From contig JAJUHA010000002.1 of the NCBI GenBank assembly GCA_029268145.1, positions 141,806 to 205,805 of the forward strand: DNA of 64,000 nt, written 5' to 3'. Origin of the DNA: Sphingomonadaceae bacterium. GTDB lineage: Bacteria > Pseudomonadota > Alphaproteobacteria > Sphingomonadales > Sphingomonadaceae. The translations under genes and the position numbers were made by a program. Of this stretch, positions 1 through 7,447 are shown one piece after another. Numbering within the stretch: position 1 is the stretch's first letter; each line of letters opens with the position of its first letter. The notes under the pieces were generated by a model. The model saw only the letters and a list, made by a program, of their open reading frames with translations. It was not told where the DNA came from and did not search any database.

Positions 1-1042
1 GCGACACGAAGACTCGGGCATCGCCGCCATTGCCGGCGGCGGGCTCGGCCATCACCCGCAGCGTCGAGAACAGCGGCTGGCCGTCGGCCCCGAAGCTGTC
101 GGCGCCCGCCATGTGCGCGTCGTTGAAGTCCGCGGCCACCCGGTCGGCCAGCGCATCGAGCCGGTTTCCCGCCTCGATGAGCAGGCTGCGCGCGACCGAA
201 AGCCCGGCCAGGGTTCCGCCGAGCAGGGGCGCGACCTCGTCGCTTCCCTGCGGACCGAGCCGGAGCGTCAGCCCGCCATCGGGCGCCCGCTCGACCCTGG
301 CCGCTTCCGAGCCCGTCCCGTCGACCAGGAGCGGCCCGCCGGCATCGCCGACACGCACGATCGCCATGCCGCGGGGATCGAGCCGGACGTCGATGGTCGC
401 GATCTGGCCGATTTCCCCGAGCAGCTTGTCCCGGCGGTCCGCGAGGCCCGCGGCAGCACCGCTTCCGGGCGTGGCGCGCCGGATCTGCAGGTTCACCTCG
501 GCGAGCGCCCGCCCGAGCGAGGTGAGGCGCATGGCCTCCACGTCGGCATCGGCCTTGAGGTCCCCCTCAAGCCGGCGAAGATCCTCGGCGCTGGCGCTGA
601 ACCGCTCGGCAAGCGCGTCGGCGCGCGAGAGGAAGGTGGCACGCACGGCGATCGAGGTCGGGTCCGAGGCGAGGTCGGCGAGCGCGGCGAACATGTCGGA
701 GATGGGCTGGGCCAGCGAGGCGGGCCCGGTCAGGCTGGACTGCACCAGCGAAAGCCAGCGCTCCGAGGCGCCGAGCATGGCGACATCGCCTTCGGTGCGG
801 CGAAGGCTGTCCTGGCGGATGAGGTCGGCCGCGCGCGCGATCCCGCGCACCTCGACGCCGCCGGCGCCCACCCGGTCGCGCTCGAAGGGCGAGAGCGAGG
901 CCGGCGGAAGGAGCGACGCCACCTGCACGCTGCGGCGCACATGCCCGGGTGTCGCTGCATTCGCCACATTGTCGGCGATCTGCTCGAGCGCCAGGCGCGT
1001 CGACCGCACGCCTGAGAGGGCAAGGCCGAGGATGTCACTCAT
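1..1042 (-). CDS. flgK: FlgK, flagellar hook-associated protein 1 (3' part missing)
   Basis: FlgK is the first junction protein between the flagellar hook and the filament; it is exported by the flagellar type III system. Reading the minus strand from the ATG at 1042 gives an unbroken frame of about 347 codons that leaves the window, so the C-terminal D0 helix is not visible. The start, MSDILGLALSGVRSTRLA followed by NIANNVANAATPG-like residues (seen as QIADNVANAATPGH), is the conserved flagellar rod/hook N-terminal motif. The following region, with RRDKLLGEIGQIATIDVR, is the FlgK helical part. The start overlaps the end of the flgJ-like gene by 8 bases, so the genes are probably translationally coupled. 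The full family length is usually 450-550 residues. Confidence 0.88.
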   Translation of the reverse strand, partial: MSDILGLALSGVRSTRLALEQIADNVANAATPGHVRRSVQVASLLPPASLSPFERDRVGAGGVEVRGIARAADLIRQDSLRRTEGDVAMLGASERWLSLVQSSLTGPASLAQPISDMFAALADLASDPTSIAVRATFLSRADALAERFSASAEDLRRLEGDLKADADVEAMRLTSLGRALAEVNLQIRRATPGSGAAAGLADRRDKLLGEIGQIATIDVRLDPRGMAIVRVGDAGGPLLVDGTGSEAARVERAPDGGLTLRLGPQGSDEVAPLLGGTLAGLSVARSLLIEAGNRLDALADRVAADFNDAHMAGADSFGADGQPLFSTLRVMAEPAAGNGGDARVFVS

Positions 1043-1364
1043 GGCCCGGCTCCAGCGGCGTCGGCGCGTCCGCCCAGGCCCCGCCCGTGCCGGCAACCGC
1101 CGCGCCAAGCTGCGCGGCGAGACCGAAGGGAGCGCCGGCGGCGATCAGCCGGGCGAGATGGCGGTCGAGAAGGTCCTGCCAGTCGCCGGCGCCGCCCGAG
1201 AGGGCACCGGCAAACCCCTCCGCCTTCAGCCCCTTCGGCCGGGCTGCCTTCAGCATCGCCTGCACCACCAGTGCCTCGAAGCCCTCGAGCGCGGCCCGCG
1301 CCTCGCGCGGCACTGGCTCGGCGGCGAGCGCCGCAAGCGCGGGAGCGGCAACCGGCCCCGGCAT
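1035..1364 (-). CDS. flgJ: FlgJ-type rod-binding protein, rod-cap domain only
   Basis: This 109-residue protein matches the N-terminal rod-binding domain of FlgJ, which caps the growing flagellar rod in the periplasm. The diagnostic segments are the amphipathic stretch FEALVVQAMLKAAR near residue 29 and DLLDRHLARLIAAG near residue 64. The muramidase domain fused to this region in enteric FlgJ is absent, as is usual in alphaproteobacteria, where a separate hydrolase opens the peptidoglycan. It sits between flgI (overlap of one base, TGATG) and flgK (8-base overlap). The N-terminus is Ala/Pro-rich. Identity rests on the motif and position; overall sequence conservation in this domain is low. 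Confidence 0.8.
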   Translation of the reverse strand: MPGPVAAPALAALAAEPVPREARAALEGFEALVVQAMLKAARPKGLKAEGFAGALSGGAGDWQDLLDRHLARLIAAGAPFGLAAQLGAAVAGTGGAWADAPTPLEPGHE

Positions 1365-2470
1365 CAGATGACCACCAGCTCGGCCCGCAGCGCGCCGGCC
1401 TCGCGCAGCGCCTCGAGGATGGCCACGAGATCGCCGGGTGCGGCCCCCAGCGCGTTCACGGCGTCCACCAGGTCCTGGAGGCGCGGGCCGGGAGCCAGCA
1501 CGGCCATGCGCGCGGTTTCCTCGCTTGCGGCAACGTCCGACTGCGGGGTCACCACCGTCTGCCCCTGCCGCGCGAACGGCGCCGGCTGCGAGGCCGTGAA
1601 GGTCTCCGTCACGGCCACGGTGAGGTTGCCATGGGCGACGGCGGCCGGAAGGAGCCGGACATTACCGCCGATGACGACCGTGCCGGTCCGGGCATTGACC
1701 ACCACCCGCGCCGGTGGCGCGCTTCCTTCCACCTCCAGCGCCTCGATCCGCGCGGCAAGGCGCACCCGCGCGGCCGAATCGGCCGGCGCGCGCACCTCGA
1801 CCGACACCGCGTCCCGCGCCTCCGCGATCGGCGCGCCCTCGGCCGCGTTGATCGCCTCGGCGACCGCCTGCGCCATCGAGAAGCTGGGCGCGAGCAGGTC
1901 GAGGACCAGCGGCGCCGGCTCGCCTGCTCCCGGGGCCGCGAAGGGCAGGGCGACCGCCCGCTCCACCACCGCACCGCCGGGGATCCGCCCCGAGGTCGGG
2001 GTGTTGACGACGATCCGGGAGCCGTCGGCCCCTTCCGCGCCGAATCCGCCGACCGTGAGCGAGCCCTGCGCAAGCGCATAGGTCTCGCCGTCCGGCCCCC
2101 TGAGCTCGGCGAGCAGCAGCATGCCGCCGCGCAGGGACTTGGCCCGCCCCAGCGCCGAGACGGTCACGTCGATCCGCTGGCCCGGCTTGGCGAAGGGCGG
2201 CAGCTCGGCCGTGATCATCACGGCCGCGCTGTTCTTGAGCTGGGCATTGGCATTGGGCGGCACGTTCACGCCGAGCGCTGCCGCCGCCGAGCGCATCGAC
2301 TGGAGGGTGAAGACCAGATTGTCGTCACCCGTGCCCGGAAGCCCGACGACCAGCCCGTAGCCGACGAGCGGGTTGCCGCGCACGCCCTGGAAGCGGGCGA
2401 CATCCTTCACCCGCTCGGCGGCGGCCGGGAGCGCTGCAAGGAGCAGCAGGAGGGCGGCGAGCCACCGCAT
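1364..2470 (-). CDS. flgI: FlgI, flagellar P-ring protein
   Basis: FlgI forms the P-ring around the flagellar rod in the peptidoglycan layer; it reaches the periplasm by Sec and needs the chaperone FlgA. The 368-residue product starts with a clear signal peptide (MRWLAALLLLLAALPAAAE, cut after AAA). The highly conserved mature N-terminus follows: RVKDVARFQGVRGNPLVGYG and LVVGLPGTGDDN. Typical later segments include NAQLKNSAAVMITAELPPFA and the C-terminal DLVDAVNALGAAPGDLVAIL. The length matches the family. It follows flgH with a one-base overlap and precedes the flgJ-like gene in the same way. The partner flgA lies across the divergent promoter region. Confidence 0.97.
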   Translation of the reverse strand: MRWLAALLLLLAALPAAAERVKDVARFQGVRGNPLVGYGLVVGLPGTGDDNLVFTLQSMRSAAAALGVNVPPNANAQLKNSAAVMITAELPPFAKPGQRIDVTVSALGRAKSLRGGMLLLAELRGPDGETYALAQGSLTVGGFGAEGADGSRIVVNTPTSGRIPGGAVVERAVALPFAAPGAGEPAPLVLDLLAPSFSMAQAVAEAINAAEGAPIAEARDAVSVEVRAPADSAARVRLAARIEALEVEGSAPPARVVVNARTGTVVIGGNVRLLPAAVAHGNLTVAVTETFTASQPAPFARQGQTVVTPQSDVAASEETARMAVLAPGPRLQDLVDAVNALGAAPGDLVAILEALREAGALRAELVVI

Positions 2471-3138
2471 CAGTAGGGCGTGATCCGGTCGAAGAAGCGG
2501 GCGAACCAGCCCTGCCGCGCCTGCGCGGCCACTTCCCCCGTGCCCGAGTAGCGGATGCTGGCATCAGCGACCCGGGTGGACGGCACCCGGTTGCCGGGCC
2601 CTATGTCTTCCGGGCGCACCAGGCCCGTGATCTGGATCTGCTCCTCGCCGCGGGTCAGGAACAGCCGCCGGTCACCGGCAATGCGGAGCGCGCCGTTGGG
2701 CAGCACCTCGGTCACCGTCACCGTGATCTCGCCGGACAGGCGGTTCGACTGCTGGGTCGCGCCCCGGCCCTGGAAGCTCGAGTCCGAACCGCCGGACAGC
2801 GCCTGTTCGGCCGCAGCCGTTGCCGGAAGGCCCGAGATGTCGATCGTGCGCTGCGACTGGCGCTGGGAGGTCTGGGCCGCTGCCTTCTCGGCGATGGTGC
2901 GCTCGACAAGGAGGATGGTGAGGAGATCGCCCACCCGGGCCGCCCGCCGGTCGGTGCCGAGCGCCAGGCGGTAGGTCGAGGTCGCCCAGATGCTTCCCGT
3001 CACCGGCCGGGCCTCGGGCGGCGGCTGGGGCGCGGGCGGGGCAGGGGGGATGTAGGCCACCTGCTCGCGCAGCCGGTCGGCCTTGCACGCGCCCAGCGCC
3101 ACGAGCAGGATCAGCGCCTTACACCGACTGGTTGACAT
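2470..3138 (-). CDS. flgH: FlgH, flagellar L-ring lipoprotein
   Basis: FlgH builds the L-ring in the outer membrane, the outer bushing of the rod. The 222-residue product starts with a lipoprotein signal whose lipobox LGAC ends at Cys18. A proline-rich linker (PPAPPAPQPPPEARP) follows, then the conserved core: SIWATSTYRLALGTDRRAARVGD, LLTILLVERT, VTVTEVLPNGALRIAGDR and LVRPEDIGPGNRVPS. It ends with the FARFFDRITPY-type tail usual for FlgH. Its first 20 bases overlap the 3' end of flgG, and its last base overlaps the flgI start, so it is a middle gene of the flgB operon. Confidence 0.97.
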   Translation of the reverse strand: MSTSRCKALILLVALGACKADRLREQVAYIPPAPPAPQPPPEARPVTGSIWATSTYRLALGTDRRAARVGDLLTILLVERTIAEKAAAQTSQRQSQRTIDISGLPATAAAEQALSGGSDSSFQGRGATQQSNRLSGEITVTVTEVLPNGALRIAGDRRLFLTRGEEQIQITGLVRPEDIGPGNRVPSTRVADASIRYSGTGEVAAQARQGWFARFFDRITPY

Positions 3139-3904
3139 AGCGCATCATCTCGTCGGCGGCCTGGATCACCTTGGCGTTGATCTCGTAGGCGCGCTGGGTC
3201 TCGATCATGTCGACGAGTTCCTGCACCGTCGAGACGTTGGAGGCCTCGAGCGCGCCCTGGCGGATCCGCCCCACGCCCTGCTCGCCTGGATTTCCCACCG
3301 TCGGCGCGCCGGATGCGACCGTCTCGCGGAACAGATTCTCGCCCACCGGCTCGAGCCCGGCGGGGTTGATGAAGGTGGCAAGGGTGATCCGGCCCAGTTC
3401 CGCCGGTTCGGTCTCGCCGGGGTTGAGCGCGGAGACCGTGCCGTCGGCGGCAATGGTGATGCCCGTGGCGCCTTCGGGGATCTGGATCTCGGGGACGAGC
3501 CGATAGCCCTGCGGCGTGACGATCCGGCCCTCGCCGTCGCGGGTGAGGGCGCCGGCCCGGGTATAGGCCGAGGTGCCGTCGGGCAGCTGCACCTCGAACA
3601 GCCCCTCGCCGTCGACGGCGAGGTCGAGCGCATTGCCCGTGAGCGTGAAGGCACCCTGCGCATGGACCCGCTCGGCCCCGGCGACGCGCACGCCCGCGCC
3701 CGTCGCAAGGCCCATGCCGAAGCGGTTGTCGGCGCCGGCCGGCGCGCCGGCCGGCCGCTCGGTCTGGTAGAGCAGCGTCTCGAACGCCGCCCGGTCGCGC
3801 TTGAACCCCACCGTGTTGGCATTGGCGAGATTGTTCGAGATGGTCCTGAGGCGCGCATCCAGCGCCTCGAGCCCGGAACGGGCGATGTGCAGCGATCCCG
3901 GCAT
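3119..3904 (-). CDS. flgG: FlgG, flagellar distal rod protein
   Basis: FlgG forms the distal rod joining the proximal rod to the hook. The 261-residue protein has the N-terminal axial motif (LRTISNNLANANTVGFKRDR at about residues 19-38). The FlgG-type central strands include DLAVDGEGLFEVQLPDG and AYTRAGALTRDGEGRIVTPQ. The C-terminal D0 helix is LEASNVSTVQELVDMIETQR followed by AYEINAKVIQAADEMM. Its length is the family standard of about 260. It follows flgF by 10 bases and overlaps flgH by 20 bases. FlgG and FlgF are paralogues; the length and the conserved C-terminus favour FlgG for this copy. Confidence 0.97.
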   Translation of the reverse strand: MPGSLHIARSGLEALDARLRTISNNLANANTVGFKRDRAAFETLLYQTERPAGAPAGADNRFGMGLATGAGVRVAGAERVHAQGAFTLTGNALDLAVDGEGLFEVQLPDGTSAYTRAGALTRDGEGRIVTPQGYRLVPEIQIPEGATGITIAADGTVSALNPGETEPAELGRITLATFINPAGLEPVGENLFRETVASGAPTVGNPGEQGVGRIRQGALEASNVSTVQELVDMIETQRAYEINAKVIQAADEMMRYVNQSV

Positions 3905-3914
3905 GTCCGTCCTC

Positions 3915-4664
3915 CTATCCGCCGATCCGCATCAGGCGCGCCGCGCCCTCGTCCATTTCCCTGGCGGCAGAGAGCAGCCGGGTCTGGATCTCGAACCCCC
4001 GCGACTGCTCGACCAGCTCGACGAGCACGCTCGCGGCATCCACGTTGCTCAGCTCCATCGCGCCCGGCCGCACCCGTGCCAGCGGGTCGGCCGCAACCGG
4101 CGCCGCGGTGCGGAACAGCCCGTCGGGACCGCGCGCGAGCGCGCCCGGATCGGGCGACACCAGCTTGAGACGGGCCACCTCGACCCAGGGCTGGTCCTCG
4201 GCCAGCCGCGTCTCGACTGCGCCATCCGGGGCGATCCGCACGGCGCCCGCGCCCGCTGCCACCACGATCGGGACGCCATCGGCGCCGAGCACCGGCTCCC
4301 CCGCCCCGGTCAGCAGCCGGCCGTCCGCATCGAAGTGGAGGTCGCCGCGCCGCGTGTAGGCTTCGGCACCCCGGCCATCGGCCACGGCGAGCCAGGCGCC
4401 GCCCTCCATCATGAGATCGAGCGGCCGGCCGGTCACCACCGTGCGGCCCGTGCGCAGCAGGTCGTGCACCATCTCGCCTCCGGCCTGCACCCGGGTCGAG
4501 AGCGCGGCGCCATCGGTCGGCGCGACGAGATAGCCCTGCTGCATCACCGAGAGCTCGCGGCGGAAGCCGGGCGTCTCGATGTTGGCCAGATTGTGCGCGG
4601 TCACCGCCTGGCGCTCGGTCGCGCGCTGCATGGCGGTGAGCGCCGTGTAGATCAGCCGGTCCAT
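3915..4664 (-). CDS. flgF: FlgF, flagellar proximal rod protein
   Basis: FlgF is a proximal rod subunit of the basal body. The 249-residue product starts MDRLIYTALTAMQRATERQA and has the axial motif VTAHNLANIETPGFRREL. The central FlgE/F/G-like strands include AWLAVADGRGAEAYTRRGDL. The C-terminal helix is LSNVDAASVLVELVEQSRGF and onwards. It is slightly shorter and less conserved than the downstream FlgG, as expected for FlgF. Its start codon overlaps the flgE stop by one base. All rod, hook and junction subunits here share the N- and C-terminal heptad helices that pack into the axial tube. Confidence 0.95.
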   Translation of the reverse strand: MDRLIYTALTAMQRATERQAVTAHNLANIETPGFRRELSVMQQGYLVAPTDGAALSTRVQAGGEMVHDLLRTGRTVVTGRPLDLMMEGGAWLAVADGRGAEAYTRRGDLHFDADGRLLTGAGEPVLGADGVPIVVAAGAGAVRIAPDGAVETRLAEDQPWVEVARLKLVSPDPGALARGPDGLFRTAAPVAADPLARVRPGAMELSNVDAASVLVELVEQSRGFEIQTRLLSAAREMDEGAARLMRIGG

Positions 4665-5899
4665 CAGCTGTTCCGGAGGTTGACGATCGTCTGCAGCAGC
4701 GACGAGGCGGTGTCGATCGCCTTGGCATTGGCCTGGAAGGTGCGCTGGGCGTTGATGAGGCCCACCAGTTCCTCGGTGAGATCGACGTTCGACCGCTCCA
4801 GCGAGCCGGCCGCGATCGTGCCGAACCCGTCCTGCCCGGCCTGGCCCACCTCGAGCGGCCCGGAGGATTGCGAGAGGGTCCAGCTGGCGTTGCCGTTCTG
4901 CTTCAGCCCCTGCGGATTGGGCACATTGCCCATGGCGAGCTTGCCGATCGCGATCACCTCGCCGTTGGAGAAGCTGGCGCGGACCACGCCGCGCAGGTCG
5001 ACCCCGACGCCCTCGAGGCGGCCCGGCGCATAGCCATCCTGCTCGGTGAAGGAGACGTTGAAGGGCTCGGCCAGCTGGGTCGAGCCCGAATGGTCGATCG
5101 AGAAGCCACCGGAGAAGGGGACCGGCCCGATCGGCGAGAGCAGCACGCCATCGGCATCGAACACCAGCTGCATCGGCGCCGGAGTCGGCACGATCTCGGC
5201 GTCGCCCCGGAAGGCGCGCACCTCCCAGATCTTGTCGGTGGAGGTGGGCACCGGGTTCTCGACCCGGCGATAGTAGACCGTCACCGGGCTCGCCCGGCCC
5301 TCGCTGTCATAGACGGTGGTCGAGGTGGCGGCGTTGTAGCTTGCCGGATTGTCCCGGTCGAAGCTCGGAACGGGCACTTCGGCGGTGGCGGGCAGGTTGG
5401 CGATGAACCGCACCGCCGTCGTCGCCTGGGGGATGCCCGAGGTGGTCGGGATCTGGAGCGCCTGCAGCGCCGAGAGGCCGATCGCGGTCGGCGAGCCGTC
5501 CGGCGTGACCGGGAGCACCTGGAGCCGGCGGCCCTCGTTGTCGACGACGAAGCGGTCCGCATCGACCTGGAAGGCGCCGTTGCGGGAGAGGGCGAGCGAA
5601 TCGGCCTGGTCGCCGCCGCCCTTGACCAGGAAGAAGCCGGGCCCGCCGATCGCGAGGTCGAGCGCCGAGGAGGTGGTCTGCACGCCCCCTTGCGCGAACT
5701 GCTGGGTGACCGCGCCGATCGCGACGCCGGCGCCATTCACCCGGTTGGCGGCCTGGGTCGGCGAGCGGTTGACGATGTCGGCGAACTCGACGCGCGAGCG
5801 CTTGAAGCCGGTCGTGTTCACGTTGGCGATGTTGTTGGAAAGCGCCGAAAGCTCGGTCTGCGCGGCGTTCAGTCCGGTGAGCGAGATGAAGAAGGACAT
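4664..5899 (-). CDS. flgE: FlgE, flagellar hook protein
   Basis: FlgE polymerises into the hook, the universal joint of the flagellum. The 411-residue product starts MSFFISLTGLNAAQTELSAL, followed by SNNIANVNTTGFKRSRVEFA, the hook N-terminal signature. The D1/D2 region carries ATSTTVYDSEGRASPVTVYY, the usual FlgE insertion that distinguishes it from FlgG. The C-terminus, GSLERSNVDLTEELVGLINA with QRTFQANAKAIDTASSLLQT, is diagnostic. The length is in the usual range for a compact hook protein. It lies 21 bases after flgD, whose product caps hook assembly. Confidence 0.97.
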   Translation of the reverse strand: MSFFISLTGLNAAQTELSALSNNIANVNTTGFKRSRVEFADIVNRSPTQAANRVNGAGVAIGAVTQQFAQGGVQTTSSALDLAIGGPGFFLVKGGGDQADSLALSRNGAFQVDADRFVVDNEGRRLQVLPVTPDGSPTAIGLSALQALQIPTTSGIPQATTAVRFIANLPATAEVPVPSFDRDNPASYNAATSTTVYDSEGRASPVTVYYRRVENPVPTSTDKIWEVRAFRGDAEIVPTPAPMQLVFDADGVLLSPIGPVPFSGGFSIDHSGSTQLAEPFNVSFTEQDGYAPGRLEGVGVDLRGVVRASFSNGEVIAIGKLAMGNVPNPQGLKQNGNASWTLSQSSGPLEVGQAGQDGFGTIAAGSLERSNVDLTEELVGLINAQRTFQANAKAIDTASSLLQTIVNLRNS

Positions 5900-5920
5900 G
5901 GGGCTCTCCCTTTCCTGGGC

Positions 5921-6328
5921 TCAGGCGACGAACCTGGCGTCGCGCATGGGCAGCTGGCGGCCGTCGGTCAGCACCAGCACATGGTTGCCGCCGGCATCGA
6001 GATTGACCTGTGCCACCAGGCCCTCCGCCCCGTCGGGCCCGGCGACCACGCGGCCCAGCCAGAGCGGGGCGGCGTTGCGCGTGTCGCCTTCGAGCGTGGT
6101 CGCCAGGCGGTTGAGCCCCACCGACATCTCGGTCACCCCCGAGACGGTCGCGAACTGGGCGAGCTGAGCCACGAACTGGCTGTTGTCCATGGTTGACAGC
6201 GGGTCCTGCGCCTTGAGCTGGGTGGTCAGCAGGAGCAGGAAATCCTCCTGCCCCAGCTGGCGAGGACCGGTGGTCGCGGCCGTCTCCGGCGCCGGCGCCG
6301 TCAGCCCGGGGATCGTGAGCGCGGTCAC
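5921..6328 (-). CDS. flgD: FlgD, hook capping protein (short form)
   Basis: FlgD is the scaffold cap that lets FlgE subunits polymerise and is discarded when the hook is complete. The 135-residue product has the conserved N-terminal region, LGQEDFLLLLTTQLKAQDPL followed by STMDNSQFVAQLAQFATVSG. Most of the C-terminal part is missing relative to enteric FlgD (about 230 residues), where the Ig/Fn3-like and Tudor-like domains lie. Only about 50 residues with short beta-like segments follow. The frame is intact and ends normally, so this looks like a naturally short form rather than a broken gene. The start overlaps the flgC stop by four bases (ATGA). Confidence 0.9.
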   Translation of the reverse strand: MTALTIPGLTAPAPETAATTGPRQLGQEDFLLLLTTQLKAQDPLSTMDNSQFVAQLAQFATVSGVTEMSVGLNRLATTLEGDTRNAAPLWLGRVVAGPDGAEGLVAQVNLDAGGNHVLVLTDGRQLPMRDARFVA

Positions 6329-6732
6329 CGGCCCAGCCTCAGCGTCTCGAGGGCCAGCGACTTGCCGGTTTCCAGAACCTCGATGTTGTTCTGATACTGG
6401 CGCGCGGTCTCGACCAGCTCGACCAGTTCGGCATTGGGATCGACCGCTGCGACATGGACATAGCCCTCGGCATCGGCGAGCGGATGGCCCGGCTCGTGCC
6501 GGCGGCCGGGCTCGAGGGCCGCCGTCACCACGCCGGCAACGCCCACCGTCGCCTTGCCGGTCGCGCCTTCGTAGAGGGTCTGGAACACCGGCTTCAGCGC
6601 CCGGAACGCGCCCTCGCGCGTGGCCGAGACCGAGCCGGCGTTGGCAAGGTTCGAGGCCGTGGTGTTCATCCGCACGAGGAGCGCGCTCATCGAGCGGCCG
6701 GCGATGTCGAACAGGCTGAGCGACTGGGACAT
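6325..6732 (-). CDS. flgC: FlgC, flagellar proximal rod protein
   Basis: FlgC is a proximal rod subunit. A longer open frame continues upstream through flgB, but the ATG at 6732 gives the family's usual length (135 residues) and start: MSQSLSLFDIAGRSMSALLV, then RMNTTASNLANAGSVSATRE. The central VHVAAVDPNAELVELVETAR and the C-terminal YQNNIEVLETGKSLALETLR are typical of FlgC. It starts 13 bases after the flgB stop, and its stop overlaps the flgD start by ATGA. The family normally has PNVN in the central block where this protein has DPNAE, a conservative variant. Confidence 0.95.
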   Translation of the reverse strand: MSQSLSLFDIAGRSMSALLVRMNTTASNLANAGSVSATREGAFRALKPVFQTLYEGATGKATVGVAGVVTAALEPGRRHEPGHPLADAEGYVHVAAVDPNAELVELVETARQYQNNIEVLETGKSLALETLRLGR

Positions 6733-6745
6733 TGGCGCCTCTCCC

Positions 6746-7138
6746 CTATTCGATCCGCATGGCCGCCTTGAGCGACCCGATCCGGGCGTCAAGGAAGGCA
6801 AGGCTGGTGCGGTAGCGCAGCGCCGTCTCGGCGAACTGGACCTGCTCGGTCGCAAGCTCGACCGTGTTGCCGTCCATCGACCCCTGGACCGGCTTGCGGA
6901 ACCTGAGCGGCGGCTCGGCCGGCGCCGCGGTGGGGTCGATGTGAGCGGACGCGGTCCGCGCAAGCGGCATTCGGCCCTCCGCTCCGCTGGCGGCGAGGAC
7001 GGCGGCGAAGTCGAGGTCGCGCGCCCGGTAGCCCGGCGTCGCCGCGTTGGCGATGTTCGAGGCCAGCACCGCCATGCGCTGGCTCCGGAGCCCGAGCGCC
7101 TGGCCCGAGATCCCGAAGAAGCGGTCGAGGCGATCCAT
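6746..7138 (-). CDS. flgB: FlgB, flagellar proximal rod protein
   Basis: FlgB is the most proximal rod subunit, joining the rod to the MS-ring and export gate. The frame is open far upstream, but the ATG at 7138 is preceded by GGGAG at a good distance and gives 130 residues, the family length. The N-terminus has the axial motif RMAVLASNIANAATPGYRAR. The C-terminal half has GNTVELATEQVQFAETALRY followed by RTSLAFLDARIGSLKAAMR. It is the first gene of the ten-gene flgB-flgK run. The sigma-54 promoter at 7211-7227 would give a leader of about 60 bases. Confidence 0.95.
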   Translation of the reverse strand: MDRLDRFFGISGQALGLRSQRMAVLASNIANAATPGYRARDLDFAAVLAASGAEGRMPLARTASAHIDPTAAPAEPPLRFRKPVQGSMDGNTVELATEQVQFAETALRYRTSLAFLDARIGSLKAAMRIE

Positions 7139-7210
7139 CCACGTCTCCCTGCACGGTGGCGGGTCGGGATCCCTGGCCCGGCTGGCCGCGGACCCCGCCC
7201 TGGCCACCGA

Positions 7211-7227
7211 AGCAAGAAGCGTGCCAA
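7211..7227 (-). promoter_or_regulatory. Sigma-54 (RpoN) promoter for the flgB operon
   Basis: Read on the minus strand this is TTGGCACG-CTTC-TTGCT, which fits the RpoN consensus YTGGCACGNNNNTTGCW at every fixed position. The -24 GG and -12 GC are spaced correctly. The predicted transcription start is near 7200, about 60 bases before the flgB ATG. This is a direct sequence match; that it drives flgB is inferred from position and orientation, and it needs an enhancer-binding activator that is not in this window. Confidence 0.85.
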
Positions 7228-7229
7228 CA

Positions 7230-7251
7230 TTGCCGCAAGCCTTGCCGCAAG
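7230..7251. promoter_or_regulatory. Tandem palindromes TTGCCGCAAG, possible activator sites
   Basis: Two identical 10-mers TTGCCGCAAG occur at 7230-7239 and 7242-7251. Each contains the palindrome TTGC-C-GCAA, and the centres are 12 bases apart. They lie directly upstream of the -24 element of the flgB promoter and about 165 bases upstream of the predicted flgA start. Two phased palindromes between divergent sigma-54 promoters would suit an enhancer-binding protein such as a flagellar NtrC-family regulator; this role is inference only. Confidence 0.4.
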
Positions 7252-7384
7252 GCGTGAAGGGGGCCGCATCCGCCGTCCCCGCGGCACATGCGCCGGCACG
7301 CCTGTGCCGCTCCGCCGGACCGGAGGTGCCGGCCGCGGCCGGAGCCGGGCAGGCCTTCATGACGCTGCGCGAGGATACGGCCGG

Positions 7385-7402
7385 ATGGCACGAAGCTTGC
7401 AG
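7385..7402 (+). promoter_or_regulatory. Sigma-54 (RpoN) promoter for flgA
   Basis: The plus strand reads ATGGCACG-AAGC-TTGCA, matching the RpoN consensus in the -24 (TGGCACG) and -12 (TTGCA) blocks with correct spacing. The predicted start is near 7412, followed by AGGAG at 7432-7436 and the flgA start at 7445-7450. It faces away from the flgB-side promoter at 7211-7227, so the roughly 300-base gap is a divergent flagellar control region. Confidence 0.85.
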
Positions 7403-7447
7403 GGCCTGGTGCGTCCGTACCGTCCGTCCGCAGGAGCCTTTGCCGTG

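Noticed and set aside
30..2081. A 683-codon plus-strand open frame through the flagellar genes
   Set aside because: It is antisense to flgK, flgJ and flgI, with low-complexity Arg/Ser/Ala composition and no domain; long antisense frames are expected in DNA this rich in GC.
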